Source: Amborella trichopoda
Lineage: Eukaryota > Streptophyta > Magnoliopsida > Amborellales > Amborellaceae
NCBI RefSeq assembly: GCF_000471905.2
Contig: NW_006499799.1
Location: forward strand, 152,691-216,690
DNA length: 64,000 nt
Direction of reading: 5' to 3'
The stretch's first letter is position 1, and each line of letters starts with the position of its first letter. The notes below the pieces were generated by a model. That model had not been told where the DNA came from and made no database searches. It saw only the letters and a program-made list of their open reading frames with translations. Of this stretch, positions 43,743 to 55,498 are shown in pieces. The position numbers were made by a program, and so were the translations under genes.

Positions 43743-43750
43743 TATAAATA
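43743..43750 (+). promoter_or_regulatory. TATA box of LTR B
   Basis: TATAAATA at the position equivalent to TATATAAA of the 39.7 kb LTR. No clear AATAAA follows at the usual distance. Confidence 0.5.
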
Positions 43751-44109
43751 CCACGTACCATCATTGTACGCAAGAGGACTCAACCCTTTACAAAAGAGAG
43801 AGTTTTTATTGAACAAAGTTTATCTTTCTTCTCATTATTGGGTCATGTTTGGAGAGAGAGAGTGTAAGGTGAGAGAAACTTTTGGATTAGTACCCCTAGG
43901 CTCAAGATAAATCTTGTCTCTCTTCTTTTTTCTTTTCTTCTTCTCTCTCTTCCTCTCATTCTTCTTTCTCTTCTCCATTTGGGATCCTCTCAGAGGCCAT
44001 GCACGGCAGTGGTAGTGTCGTGCATGCCTCTCCTGTAGTCCCACAGGTCGCGCATGGCAATGGCAGCACCATGCGCATGTTTCTTTCTCCTTTTGTTTGT
44101 CCATCTCTA

Positions 44110-44660
44110 TCTCCTAGTGAGGCTTACAGACAGCGCTGCTCATCGTCGTTCGCAGACGTATCCTCGACATCTTAGTGAAGAACACAGACGGTGAAACTCG
44201 TTGCCGCTCGTAGGGGTCTCCCCCTGTTGCGTGCCTATCGCAGACGATGATGCTTATCGCAGCCCACAAGAGGTCTCGGCAACACCTATCGCCATCCGTG
44301 AGCTTCCCTCACACGCTCGATGCCTATCACCATCCATAAGCTTCCCTCGCATGCGTAACGTTCTTCGCTGTCTGTGAGCCTCCTTCGTGCGTTTGGTGCT
44401 CATCACCGTTTTCCCTGAGTCCCATGCATGTTGTCATGCACTTCAGGAGAACTATCGCCCCATGCTTCGCAAATGGCTATCGTCGCGTGCTTCATGAGAG
44501 GCTATCACTGCCCACACAGGGGCGCACTGCCTTCTTGTGCTGCCAATGGTGATGCCTAGTGTCGTCCATATTCATTGCTCACCCTCTAGCCATGAGCAAT
44601 AGTGTCTAGCGCCGTCCAAGAGCGGTGACACTGCTACTCCACAATCGTGGGTGGCAATTC
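44110..44660 (+). repeat. Imperfect repeats in LTR B (array position)
   Basis: GCTTCCCTC, GTGCGT/CACACGCTCGATGCCTATC and CACCATCCATAAGC words recur at about 40-60 bp between 44,270 and 44,420, with looser ATCGC/GTCGTGCCTAG words to 44,660. This occupies the place where other LTRs carry clean minisatellites but is far more degraded. Unit boundaries are uncertain. Confidence 0.45.
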
Positions 44661-45327
44661 CTAGCACCATCGGGACCCTATCTCTTCACCGTTTCGTGCC
44701 ATCTTTTCATTCTCTTTTCTTCTCACTTGACTGAGGGTTGACTCAGTCTAACACCGTCATATCGGCCTCAGTTTCAAGTAGTATTGTTGTCATGCTGGTC
44801 CTGAGTACCATGCCCATCTTGCAACCACTCCGAGTCGGTCACTGTTCGACTATCATGCTAGTCTTGTCCCTTCATCAAGTGTTCTTTTATTTTCGACCTT
44901 CATTTGAACCTTCCACTTCATCCCCTTAACTTCTCACAGTCTTAGCCACACGAATGTGCATTGCCCTAAGACAAGGGTGGGCCATTCGGCCCACTTGTCT
45001 TGCAAATTAACCATAGTAGTGTCGTGCAGAAAAACAAGGAGATTGCAGATCAAGGGAGGCAATTCTGAACCAGCTAAAGTAGCTAGGAGGCTTTCCGTCG
45101 TGATCTAAGAGGGCACTCACACAAGTCAGCCCGAGTTAGTCACAGACCCAGGTGAGGTTGGTCCCCACCTCACATCCAAAATTCCTCTCTCACTAGTTGA
45201 ATACCTGCCTTTGTTCTTAAATAAAGTTCCCAAAAGAGCGAACTCAAGTCTCTGATTTTTCAAACCCGAGTTATTGTCACCCAATCACCTAGATTCGGGG
45301 AGACGAGATCAAGGCACCTAACTAGCT

Positions 45328-45346
45328 TGACGACTCCACTGAGGAC
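45328..45346 (+). promoter_or_regulatory. Primer-binding site of Tat element B
   Basis: TGACGACTCCACTGAGGAC, matching the sites at 7,093 and 37,946 (-). Confidence 0.7.
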
Positions 45347-45412
45347 TATTACCCCTTTGTCTGTTTGCTCTTGTTTGATCAGTATCATTTTTTACTTTCT
45401 GCATTACTTTCT

Positions 45413-46351
45413 ATGGCACTTGAGTTATTCAACCCATTAATCCGAGTCGAGGACTTTCTTATTCCCGCACTCATGACTGTCCCAGGGAAGCAAACTGTGC
45501 AAGCTTGCATCCCTACACTCCTTCTGAGTCGGGACTCACAGTCCGGCTCCCAGGTTCTTTCCTTGGTTGATGCGAGAAGGGACTTAAAGGTCCCTGAGTC
45601 CTCGCTACCTCGCCCTGATAGAACCTTCATCAAGGTCCCTTACTTAGTAGCACATCAGCTACCACACACAATACACACCTTGCTACTAATAAGTCCCTTG
45701 TCAGTCATATTGCTGGGGTATGCCGGAAGGCTGCCCTTTCCACTGTAGAGAAAGGCAATCAAGTTGCCATCGCTTCTGAGGGTCGCTGCAAGGCTACCCC
45801 TCGATCTCCTTCACTATCTTGACCTCTACACGGCACACGGAGATAGAAATCTTAGGGTCTCCACCCCATGCACACGCATAACAGCTCGCGGTCCAACCAC
45901 TCGAGCCACACTTCGGGACAACTTTCATGCTGCCTCAAACTCATGTTCAAGGCTAAGCCTTCTCAGGCCAAACCCTGCACCCGCCATGCATCCCACAGCT
46001 TGGGACAACGTTAGCTCTATGCCACCTCGAACGCATGAGGGTCAACGACTTCGTCCTCGCTCCTAGCACACATAGCTTCACCCTGTGAGAGATGGACTCT
46101 TGCCCGGTCTCTCACAGACACAAGCTCGCAGGTCTCAGCCTCTTCAAGTCGAACTTGATCGAGCCTGGGCTAACTCCCAAGTCACCAGGACGGCTAACCT
46201 TAAAGGTACACACGCACCAACTTTGCAGGTTCCTCCTCGCTCCCGACTCAGGTGGATTATGAACCAGCTCCTTCCTTTGTCACTCTTCCCTCACCAGGCA
46301 AGCACCTTGAGACCTATTACTCAAAGGTTTTCCTTAAGAGTACCATCTTGA
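45413..46351 (+). pseudogene. Conserved ORF upstream of gag, copy B
   Basis: MALELFNPLIRVEDFLIPAL starts 67 bp after the primer site. The frame holds TVPGKQTVQACIPTLLLS, SQVLSLVDARRDLKVPESS and then stops at 45,748, with Ser/Thr/Arg/Pro-rich frames continuing at 45,764-46,066 and 46,085-46,351. It is the longest copy. The region up to gag (46,911) keeps open pieces whose last one (46,722 on) runs into gag without a stop. I infer an original N-terminal extension, or separate ORF1, of up to 500 codons. No known domain is recognised. The opposite-strand ORF 45,385-45,633 is also partly shared with copy A and cannot be wholly excluded. Confidence 0.5.
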
Positions 46352-46721
46352 GCCAGCCTCAGGTCAGCCGTGCACCCGGGCCTCACAAAGGGACTCGGAG
46401 CAGTGGCCTAATGACTGACAAGAGCCTCTAGCCTCCAAAGCAGAAGCTCAAGTTGCCGTATGTCCTTGGACCCCACTCCTTGTTCCAGCTCATAGACACG
46501 ACCCTTGCATGCTCAAAGAAGGTGGGGCAGTCCAGACCTCAGACTCGGTTATGAAGTGTAGTCTACAACAACCTCAGGATTACGCAAAAGAGGGCCTATA
46601 GATCCTGACTAGAGAAACCTCCAAGGTCGCTGAGGTCACTACTCTCGGTGACCTCCTACTTGGTAATCCCTTTTCCCCTCTCCAAACTCCAGAACCCGAG
46701 CAAATCCAAGAGCATTGCTCG
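46352..46721 (+). other. Degenerate linker between upstream ORF and gag, element B
   Basis: Frames are interrupted and nothing is recognised. The minus-strand ORF 46,580-46,981 overlaps the gag start and has no counterpart in the other copies. Confidence 0.4.
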
Positions 46722-48870
46722 GTGATCACTGCCCAGAAACCACGGTCCCAAGGCTGTCGAGAACCGATCCTCACAAGATCGGCATACCAAGCTCGAGTCC
46801 AATCGGGGCAAGCTGATTCCCTGCAGACTGACTTACCACGCACGACTCGCCAACTTCGGCAGTCCACTGCGCCACCTGGATCTGACCTTCTAGAAGAAAC
46901 AGTTAGTTTCATGGTGATCAATGGTCTGGATGACGCCCAAGAAGAGCGAATGAACCAGTTCGAGGTAATGGTGCAATCCATCCTCGAGAAGATGGAACGC
47001 CTAGAAGCCTCCAGGTCCCCTTCTTCTCACCATGAGACCGATTCCTCGACTGGTGAGGACACAGTTCCCAGGCAAACTCCCCCACCGGCCTCCCAAGATA
47101 GCTCTGCCTCCTGCAGGATCTTCCAAACCGACATAGATGCCAAGGCGGCCCATAGCCTCAAGAACAAGGTCTCAGGTATGCAAGAGGCCTCGCTCTATCA
47201 GAAGTCATACCCTTTGTACATTGACTAGGTGTCGTTTCCCTGAAACTACCAAAAAGGGAAGCTCCCCCTGTTCAATGGTACTATGCACCTCACCAGCATA
47301 CTGCCGACTTCCAAGCAGCTTGTAGGGAGATGGCAACTGACAGATGACTTCTCCTCTGTCAGTTCGTCGAGACTCTTGAAGGGCCAGCATTCTAGTGGCA
47401 TGCTCGGTTGCCCCCAAACTCGGTGAGCGCGTGGCAAGAAATGGAGTAGTTGTTTTACCAATGCCTCTATGAAGTCCAAAGGAATGTGGAAACCATTGAG
47501 CTCCTCATGTTGAATCAGGACCCTGGTGAGGCGGTTGACAAATTCATCTCATAATGGAGGCAGCTAGCAACCGTTCATGCCTCTCCCATGACCGAAAAAG
47601 TAGTCGTCCAGACTTGCATATGAAACATGCTTCCTGAGATCACCCTGCATGTCGAGGCCTCCAATCCACCCTCCATGTCAGAGCTCATCTCTAAGGCTAT
47701 TTGTATCGAGGGATTGTCCAAGCATCATGGTGGCTCTCGTTAGTAACCCTCTAGTTCGAAATCTCGCTCCAACAGTCGGGGCAATCAACAAAAAGTGGTG
47801 ATCAGGGCGGTTGTCACCATGACTGACACCAAGAACACCATCCCTAAAACCCTAGACCCCTCCAAGGCACAAACGCCTCAGGTTGGGGGTAAGCAGCAAT
47901 CCAACAATAAGGTCCCGCCTCCTAAAAATGCTAGCTAAAATGACTTTTAGACTCAGCATCAGAATATGGTTTACCCCTTCGACAAGGAGTGGACTCCTGC
48001 ACTGCTTCGACTACTGTTAAAACAAACATGATCCAGCTACCGGAGGTCAACACCACAAAGTCGGCTGGGCAGGAGACGAATGAGAGGTACTGCACCTATC
48101 ATAAGAAAGTAGGCCACCCCACCCATGACTGCTATAAGCTTAATGACACTATCGAAGCCCTTATTAACAAGGGTCAGATAAAGCTCGAAGAGTTAAAGAA
48201 AACATTCGGGGCAATTGAGGCCTCCTACATAGTGACGATCAATGAGGATGAGGGAGCACCCGCTATCCTCCGGGCACTATTTTCTATAATGCTAGAAGAC
48301 GGACACATCACACCGAAGCCGACAAGGTATCCTAAGTTCCTGTCTCCAGGAACAGTGCAAATGCATTGGCTTCCACCTAATACAAGGCCATGACATGAGC
48401 AAATGCACTGGCTTCCATGAACACTTGGCAAAGAAGATGCAGCAATGTCAGGAACCTCATGGTATCCCAGAAGGGCGCTCTCAAGTCCCTCTTCCACCAG
48501 TGCAAGATGCAAGCCCTGGGAAGCACTGATCAGACCCTTTGCATGCCCTCATCGAGGCAATGCTCCAACAAGGTCTCATCACTCCTAAGCACGCCAGACA
48601 GCCTAAGCGCCTTGCCCAGGGCACGAAAAACCTCTAGTGCCCATATCACCAAATATGGGGCCACGAGCTGAAGGAATGCTCTGGGTTGAAAGTTGTAGTC
48701 GCAAAGAAGGTCCAAGAATTCCACATCGTTTACGCGGTCCTTCTGGAACACTTCCAAGCCGTCTCTCCCATTTGAGAGGACTATAGGCCCCTCATGAGCA
48801 TATACCGGACCTTTCAGAGCCCTCGACCTCTCAGCCTGGTAAAGTCTACCATGGCCGAAGTAGGCTTAAA
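46722..48870 (+). pseudogene. Tat-type gag with two zinc-knuckle regions, copy B
   Basis: The open frame 46,722-47,228 enters gag at MVINGLDDAQEERMNQF (46,911), then EVMVQSILEKMERLEAS and LYQKSYPLYID before a stop. Capsid pieces continue with many stops to about 47,740. Frame 47,989-48,393 carries YCTYHKKVGHPTHDCYKL (C-x3-H-x4-H-x4-C), then DTIEALINKGQIKLEELKK, as in Tat nucleocapsids. A second, diverged knuckle at about 48,630-48,690 (CPYHQIWGHELKECSGLK) is preceded by AMLQQGLITPK, which parallels IMLEDGHITPK upstream of it, so this part seems duplicated. The 1,923-2,290 fragment equals the second unit. Confidence 0.72.
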
Positions 48871-49906
48871 TCTTTGAAGCATGAGGCAATCCACCAAGCT
48901 AGGACTACTCACCAACCCAATGGGGCAAACCAAACACTTCCCCAGGGGCCCAGAAGGAGACAATGAGCACTCAAGTCCACCCACCGAAGGAATCCCATCC
49001 CTCAGCCACCAGTTGTGGAAGAATTCCTCAGGCCTCTTCCTCCACTGCCAACTTTACAGGATTTCATCTCAGGCGCAGTGCGCCTTATCTTGTTGTCCAA
49101 TCAGATGGACATCCTTGAGTCGTCAGTCGTCCAATATGGGTGACGACGCTAAAAGCACCCCACAATTGTCAAAGCTGAGGCAAGACCTAAAATACCCCTT
49201 GCACACGTCTAATTCTGGTGACGACGTAAAAAGCTGCCCGGAACATTCTAACTCTTCTTCTCCTCCCTCCTCTTCTATTTCCTCCACAAGTACAAGTCGA
49301 CAGTGTCCAGACTTCGACACTCTAAATAGCTAGCTCAGAGGCACCAGCCTCAGCTGGTCGCAGTAAAAGTGCCTCAAAGAGATGTTGGCCCAGGCCCTGT
49401 CAACAGAAGCTAAGATCGAGCCACTCTCAAGGTCCTATTCCAAAGCGGCCTCCCACATGGTGCAGATCTTGGAAGTACCATCCAGCACGGGGCAAATGAA
49501 CCTGAGGCCAAGAAAGAAGCTACAACCCACACCTCAAAAGCTCAAGGTCCTCAAGTTTCGTAATCCTTAACTTTTCCCTAAGGCTCAACCTCAAACCTCT
49601 ACATCCTTAATACAAATACCTATTGCCACCCCATTAACCCAAACTGCATCGGTTGAACAGCAAAGTCAGCCAGTGTCTTAAACCAAAACTTAACCAAAAC
49701 CTGTTCCTGAGCCTACCCTACCACCTACACCAGTGACGAGATCAGGAACACAAAAGACTAATGAGGATAAAGTGAAATATGATGTAATTGGTCACTTGAG
49801 AAAGCTTCCATCCCTTCTAAGTATATATGATGCCCTTCTGCTATCTAGAGACTATCATATGGCCTTGGTGTAAACTCTTTCTAACCTAGAGGTATACGAG
49901 ACTGAA
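48871..49906 (+). other. Degenerate gag-protease linker, element B
   Basis: Pro/Ser/Gln-rich broken frames. A C-rich ORF at 48,881-49,333 and a shorter one at 49,382-49,570 show no domain. GLN/Pro-rich spacers before protease are common in Tat elements. TVTRSGTQ-like residues occur near 49,735. Confidence 0.45.
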
Positions 49907-50530
49907 GTGGAGCCTATTGAGGTTGACCCAGCCATCCTGAGCGAGTGCTTGGCAATCTCCTTTTCCGAAGACGACCTTCAGTTGGGAGGAAAATTCCACA
50001 ATCGCCCCCTCTTTGTGAATGGTGAGCTACACACCTTCCCTATCAACCGGATCTTGCTGGATAGAGGGTCAGTAGTCAACTTGATCCCAAGAAGGATCCT
50101 CACCCGATTGGGATTAGGATCTGATGACCTCACTCCTACCCACATCACTGTGTAAGGGTTCAACCAATCAAGGGAAAAGCCAGCTGGCGCAATGTGTCTT
50201 TGCCTCAAGATCGGTGACCTCAACGATTATGCTTAGTTTCATCTGATCGACACCGATACATCTTACAATGTCCTCCTCGGCTGCCCTTGGCTTCATGATC
50301 AGGGGGTGGTTCCTTCCACACTCCACCAATGCTTCAAGTATAGTCGAGATGGGAGACAACACACGGTCTATGCTGACAAACGATTGTTCCTTGTAGTTGA
50401 AACTCATTGTGCTGACGTTAAGTATTATTTCATAGACCTTACAGCACAAGAAAAGTCAAAGGATGATGATTGGAAGCATGTGAGAGAGACAAGACCCTCG
50501 TCTCATGATGACACTGAAGATCTGGGATGA
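49907..50530 (+). pseudogene. Tat/Ogre-type aspartic protease, copy B
   Basis: GKFHNRPLFVNGELHTFPIN is followed by RILLDRGSVVNLIPRRILTR, with the catalytic Asp kept in an LLDxGS box (Gly of the usual D-[ST]-G changed to Arg-Gly). After a stop at about 50,153 and another near 50,235 come DTDTSYNVLLGCPWLHD and VVPSTLHQCFKYSRDG, the signature C-terminal half of Ogre/Tat proteases. RT, RNase H and integrase should follow but are absent. Confidence 0.78.
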
Positions 50531-51460
50531 ATGATTACATATATGTTTAAAGAGGAGGAAAGGCAAGGCAAAATCCTCCCTTTGACTCCTATCTGCCCAA
50601 GTATACCTTGTCACCTCTTCGAGGTCATGTTGCCTTCTCCCCAAGACAAAGCTCCCCTCTACCTCTCCTTCTAATCTATCGGAACAAAATGGAAAGCTAG
50701 AAGCAACTCCTGAGACTGAGGAATCCCTGGAGGTAGACCTTCTAACACCGAGGGTTACCTATATGCCAGACCAGCAAAAGGCTCTGCAAGTCCCCATCAC
50801 TCTTTTAGAAGCAGAATTGGCACACCAACCATAGGGAGGGTACTCCAAATTCCATCCTCCTGGAGCAAGGGGATCATCAGTAGTCAAGAGAAGGTCTTAC
50901 ATCTCTCAAGGGCTCTCGAAGAGGTACTGGCCGATAAGAGGCAGTCCTCTGGCTCTCAGGAACAAGACCCCATGGCACAACTAAGAAGCGAGGTCTGTAG
51001 CCTGCAGAATCAGTTGGAGATTATGCGCGTCGCTTCAAAGCCCTTGAAGGAGTTTGTCCTTGGGACTAAGACTTATGACGAGCTCCAAAGCAATGCACCT
51101 GGAATAGAAGCAAATACTCTCCTAGATTGGAGTATTTACAGTAAACAGGCTCACAAAATCATGAGAGCCATGAATTATGAACCCATGTCCAATCAAACAC
51201 CCAGGGGTGAGGAAGCAGCTGCTCCCCCATTCGAGGTCATTGAAGCCACAACAGGCTGCCGTAAGACGAAGCAAGGAGTGGGCTTTTCTTTTTCGTCTCA
51301 AATTATGAAAGGGCGAAAGCAATAAAATAGAAAAAAAAGGAAAATAAGAGACATAAATTGCATTGAAAAAGACAAGAACTATTTCATTCATCAAAAGTGT
51401 CATTTTTTTACAATAAAGAGTAAAATAAAAAGAAGATGCTATAAAAAATGGTCAAAGATC
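50531..51460 (+). pseudogene. Uncharacterised region after protease, element B
   Basis: The open frame 50,972-51,325 starts MAQLRSEVCSLQNQLEIMRV, a short coiled coil, and continues TKTYDELQSNAPGIEANTLL and DWSIYSKQAHKIMRAM. I do not recognise the family. It lies between protease and the antisense ORF, where pol would be in a complete element, so the element either lost pol here or is a non-autonomous derivative. The last 130 bp are A-rich. Confidence 0.4.
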
Positions 51461-51519
51461 TCATTGACCCTCCCCTTGCACTCATCAACTAAGGCTCTCG
51501 CTGGCTCGATGCCCACTCT

Positions 51520-53446
51520 CTATTCAGCCACCAGCCCAGCCTCGTACTCCACTAGGGCTAGCTGCTTGCCCAAGGAATACTCGAGATCCAGCAGCTTTTG
51601 GCCCAGTTCCTTATATTCGGCCTCCCAAACTGTCGTCTCCTCCTCCAACCTGGCAAGCTCTTGTGCCCATTTAGCAATCTTTTCCTTCAGGGTCTGCACC
51701 TTGTTATGGCACGTGACGGCCTTCTCAGCAAGAGCAGACTTCTGAGAGACAATAACTTCCATCTCCCACCCTGGACCTCTACCACTTCCCAGTTCTGTGC
51801 TAGGGAAGCCTCCAATGACTCTAGTTGTAAGACCTCTAAACACGTTGCGGCCTTTTCTGCCTATTGGGCCTTCATTCTCCATTCTCCAGCTCATTGGCAA
51901 CGCTGTCAAAGTAAGGGAGAACTTCAGGCGCACCCCCTAAGGCTATCCCTCTCAATTGTGGGATCATTGTTCCAAGCTCTTCAAGAGACAGCTCCTTCAG
52001 CTTCTGGAGGCTCTTTCGACGCATCTCAAAAATGGCGCCTGGCAACCCGATGAAAGTGGGCCTAGGTGGTACAGTAGGGGCGACCATAATAGGAGGAACC
52101 CCAGCCGCAGTTAAGGCCTCTGGCTCCCCAGATCTAGGGGCAACCTCAGGCTGCTCCAGTACCTCCGCAACTGCTCTCTCGCTCAGATCCCTTGTCATGA
52201 CTGCTTTGGGCTCGACCCTTTTAGGCTTAGATGCCATAGCTTCACCCTCTGCAAGCTTCACAACCTCAGCTCCCCGCCTGGAGCTACTATCTCAGTCTCA
52301 GGCTGTACCACGGTAGCTTCCTCTCTGGGGGCAGCGATCCCTCCCTATGTCCCCTCTTCTCAAACAGCCATCCCCACCTCGACAGGTTCAACACTTTCTC
52401 CCTCTCCTTCTTCACCCTTGTCTTCGACGGCGACCATTTCAGCTATAGGCTCTCCCATGAGGTCTACCTCCTCCATAAGTACGGGTGCCACCTTTGAACC
52501 CTCCAAGCCTGATCCCTGAGGGTGTCCTGCCTCTCCTTCCCCTACAGCTGCATCACCTGGGGGAGTAACTTCCTGCTGCTCAGGTGGTCCCTCTTCAGGG
52601 CCTAGGGCTCCAGCCACTTCTATGATTACAAGCTCTATAGGGATTTCCCTTCCCTCGAAAGGAATAGTACTTCCAGAGCACCTGAGGCCCTCTCTGCCTA
52701 CACCACCTCATCAAGGCCAGCATCCTCAGCCTCGTTCACCTCCATCGGGACTGGGCCCTCCCCTTCAGCCACGACAATCACTTCCTAGTCCGAAGCAATC
52801 TCGATCAAGGCAGTAGGATCAAAGGCACCGGCTCTTGCCTCTGAAGGGCCAGGGGTAGGTTCGGGTGAAGGAGAAGGCAAATCCTCAAAAGCAGAGGGCG
52901 ATGCAGAAATAGCAGGAGACATACAACCCTTTGAAGAGGCCGAGGAAGAGGAGCCATCTTCTGACTCGCGGACCAATGGGATCTTACACCCTTTGTGATT
53001 CGAAGCCTTGGCTACTTTCTTAGCCGAAGTGTGGGAAGCTACTGGGGTAGACCTCTTCCTCTTCTTTCCTCTCTCCTGCTCAGGTGCAGTGACTTTCGAG
53101 GTGCCTGATTTGGATGAACTGGTGGCTAGCTTGCTATGCGAGCCACTCCCAATCAACTCATTCTTGGACCGGACGCCCTTTGTAACCCGGGACCTTGCGG
53201 CCTTCCTTCCATTTGAAAATGTCAGAGAGGTTGTAAAAAATGCTCTTTGTCTTGTTCTCCATATTGAGGAGCCACAACAAAAACTTGTCTACGGTAGTAT
53301 GGAGAGGCCGCCCGATCGTGCGTCAGTGATGGGGGAAGCCTAGGGTAAAGATTTCGGCTATAGGAGGGGTCATTGCCATTTTCCATTGCCTTGTATCTTG
53401 GCTCCATCAGCCACTCTTCCATTTTCAAGGGTGGTCCACTTCCTAA
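51520..53446 (-). pseudogene. Antisense ORF of Tat element B, linker and coiled-coil end
   Basis: Minus-strand frames run from the satellite border at 53,446: a broken piece (53,428-53,222), MIGSGSHSKLATSSSKSGTS with a basic KKRKRSTPVASHTSAKK (53,156-52,785, nuclear-signal-like), an acidic linker (52,617-52,360), IFEMRRKSLQKLKELSLEEL (52,261-51,872), and a C-terminal heptad-rich stretch, AVTCHNKVQTLKEKIAKWAQ and EYKELGQKLLDLEYSLGKQ, ending at 51,520. The linker aligns with 2,311-3,020 (-), where the plant mobile domain precedes it. Here that domain is lost at the satellite junction. Three or four frame breaks. It is antisense to gag-protease. Confidence 0.6.
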
Positions 53447-53460
53447 AGAATTTTCCTTTG

Positions 53461-55498
53461 CCTCATCTTATTTGTTATTAACAAAAAGGATTCCCAATTT
53501 ATTTTTCTTAAGAAAATACCTAAGTTTATTTTAATTACCAAATAGTACCTCAAATTATTTTTCTTTACGTCATTTTATTTTTTATTAACATAAAGGAATC
53601 TCGATTTATTTTTCGTAAGCAAAATACCTCAATTTATTTTAATTACCAAAAGGTACCTGAATTCAATTTATTACCAAATAATACCTCCAATTATTTTTCT
53701 TTACTTCATTTTATTCTTTATTTTTCAAAATTACCCAATTTTGTTTTACACCAAAAAATACCTCATTTTAATTTCTACTACCAAAACTACCTCAATTTAC
53801 TTTTTTACAGAAAAAATACCTCACTTTATCTTAATTACCAAAAGGTCTCAATTTATTTATTTTCCCCAAAAAAGATCTCATATTATTTTTCTTTCACTCA
53901 TTCTATTATTTTTTTTATCAAAATTTATAGTTTTGCCAAAAAAATGCCTCAATTTTGTTTTTCTTTTCCTCGTTTTATTTTTTATAAGCAAAAATTACCT
54001 CAATTTTATTTTTACCAAAAAACAATACCTTAAATTATATATATACCTTTATTTATTTTTTATTACATAAAATGGTACCTCAATTTATGTTTCTTACCAA
54101 AAAATACCGTAAATTATTATTTTTACCTCATTTTATTTTTTAATATCGAAATGTACTCCCAATTTAATATTTTTACCAAAAACTACCTCATATTATTTTT
54201 CTTTTTCAAAGACTTTTTTTATACTAAAAAATTACCAAAATTTATTTGTTTACTAATGAAAATCTCAATTTTTTTTCTTTACCTCATTTTATTTTTTATT
54301 ACCAAAAAGTGCATCAATTTATTTTTTTTACAAAAACACACCTCAAGTAGTTCTTCTAGACCTCTTTTATTTTTTACTACCAATAAGTGCCTAAATTTAT
54401 TTTTTCAATCGAAAACTACCTTTAAAGTTTTTACCTCATTTTATTGCTATTACCAAAAAATATCTCAATTTATTTTTTTTATTTTTACCAACGAAATATC
54501 AAAATTGTTTTTTTACTTTACATCATTTTATTTTTTATTACCGAAAAGTACCCTAATTTCTTTTTCATACAAAAACTAACTCATTTTATTTTAATTACCA
54601 AAAGGTACCCGAATTTAATTTTTCAAAGTAAATACTTCAAGTTATTTTGTTTTACGTCATTACGTATGATTTATTTTTCATAAGAAAAACACTTCCATTT
54701 ATTTTAAAGAGCAAAGAGTACCATAATTTATTATTTTACCAAAAAATAAGTAAAAGTTTATGTCTTTGACTCATTTTATTTTTTATTACCAAATTGTATC
54801 TCAATATTTTTTTTTTACCATAAAATACCTCAAAGGTTTTTTCTTTAGCTGATTTTTAATTTCAAAATGCACATCAATTTATTTTTCAAACTAAAAATAC
54901 CTGCTTTTATTTTAATTACCGAAGAATTCCACAATTTATGTTTTACAAAAAAAAGCCTCTAATTAATTTTCTTTACTACTTTTTATTTTTAATTTCCAAA
55001 AATGCACCTCATATGATTTTTCAAATGAAAAATACCTCTGTGTATTTTAATTACCAAAGAGTGCCTCAATTTATTTTAGCTCCAAAAAATACCTTAAATT
55101 ATTTTTCTTTCCCCCATTTTATTTTCTATTAAAAAAAATACTCCAATTTATTTTCCAACCGAAAAGTACCTCAAATTGTTTTCCATTACATCATTTTATT
55201 TTTTATTACATAAAAGTAACATACCTGAGCATTTTTTTTATTTCCCAAAAGTACCTCAACTTATTCTTTTGTTAAAACAAATACTTCAAATTAGTTTCTC
55301 GTGCCTCATTTTATTCAATTTAAATTTCCCATAAAAAATAACTCAGTTTATTTTAATTACCAAAAAGTAAATCAATGTATTTATTTTACACGTAAATATC
55401 TCATGTTAATTTTCTTTTTCCCTTTTTCTTTTTTATCACCAAAAAGTACCCTATTTGTATTTTTGCCAAAAAAAATCACCACAAAGTATTTTCCTTTG
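53461..55498. repeat. Higher-order unit 1 (2,038 bp)
   Basis: First full unit after the retroelement border. It is very similar to unit 2 by eye over the compared 400 bp, differing by scattered substitutions and homopolymer length. Confidence 0.85.

Larger units (their letters stand above)
42906..45324 (+). mobile_element. 5' LTR of Tat-type element B, U3 start missing
   Basis: Homology with the other LTRs begins at CAAGTCAAATCACACTCAAA, internal to U3 of the 4,289 LTR (about position 500 there). It continues through CTCAAATTTGGTGAACATGT, a TATA box, a CT-rich block (43,915-43,980), a CG-rich imperfectly repeated section (44,110-44,660) and U5 with GTGATCTAAGAGGGCACTC. It ends at about 45,324, three bases before the primer site. 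Confidence 0.78.
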
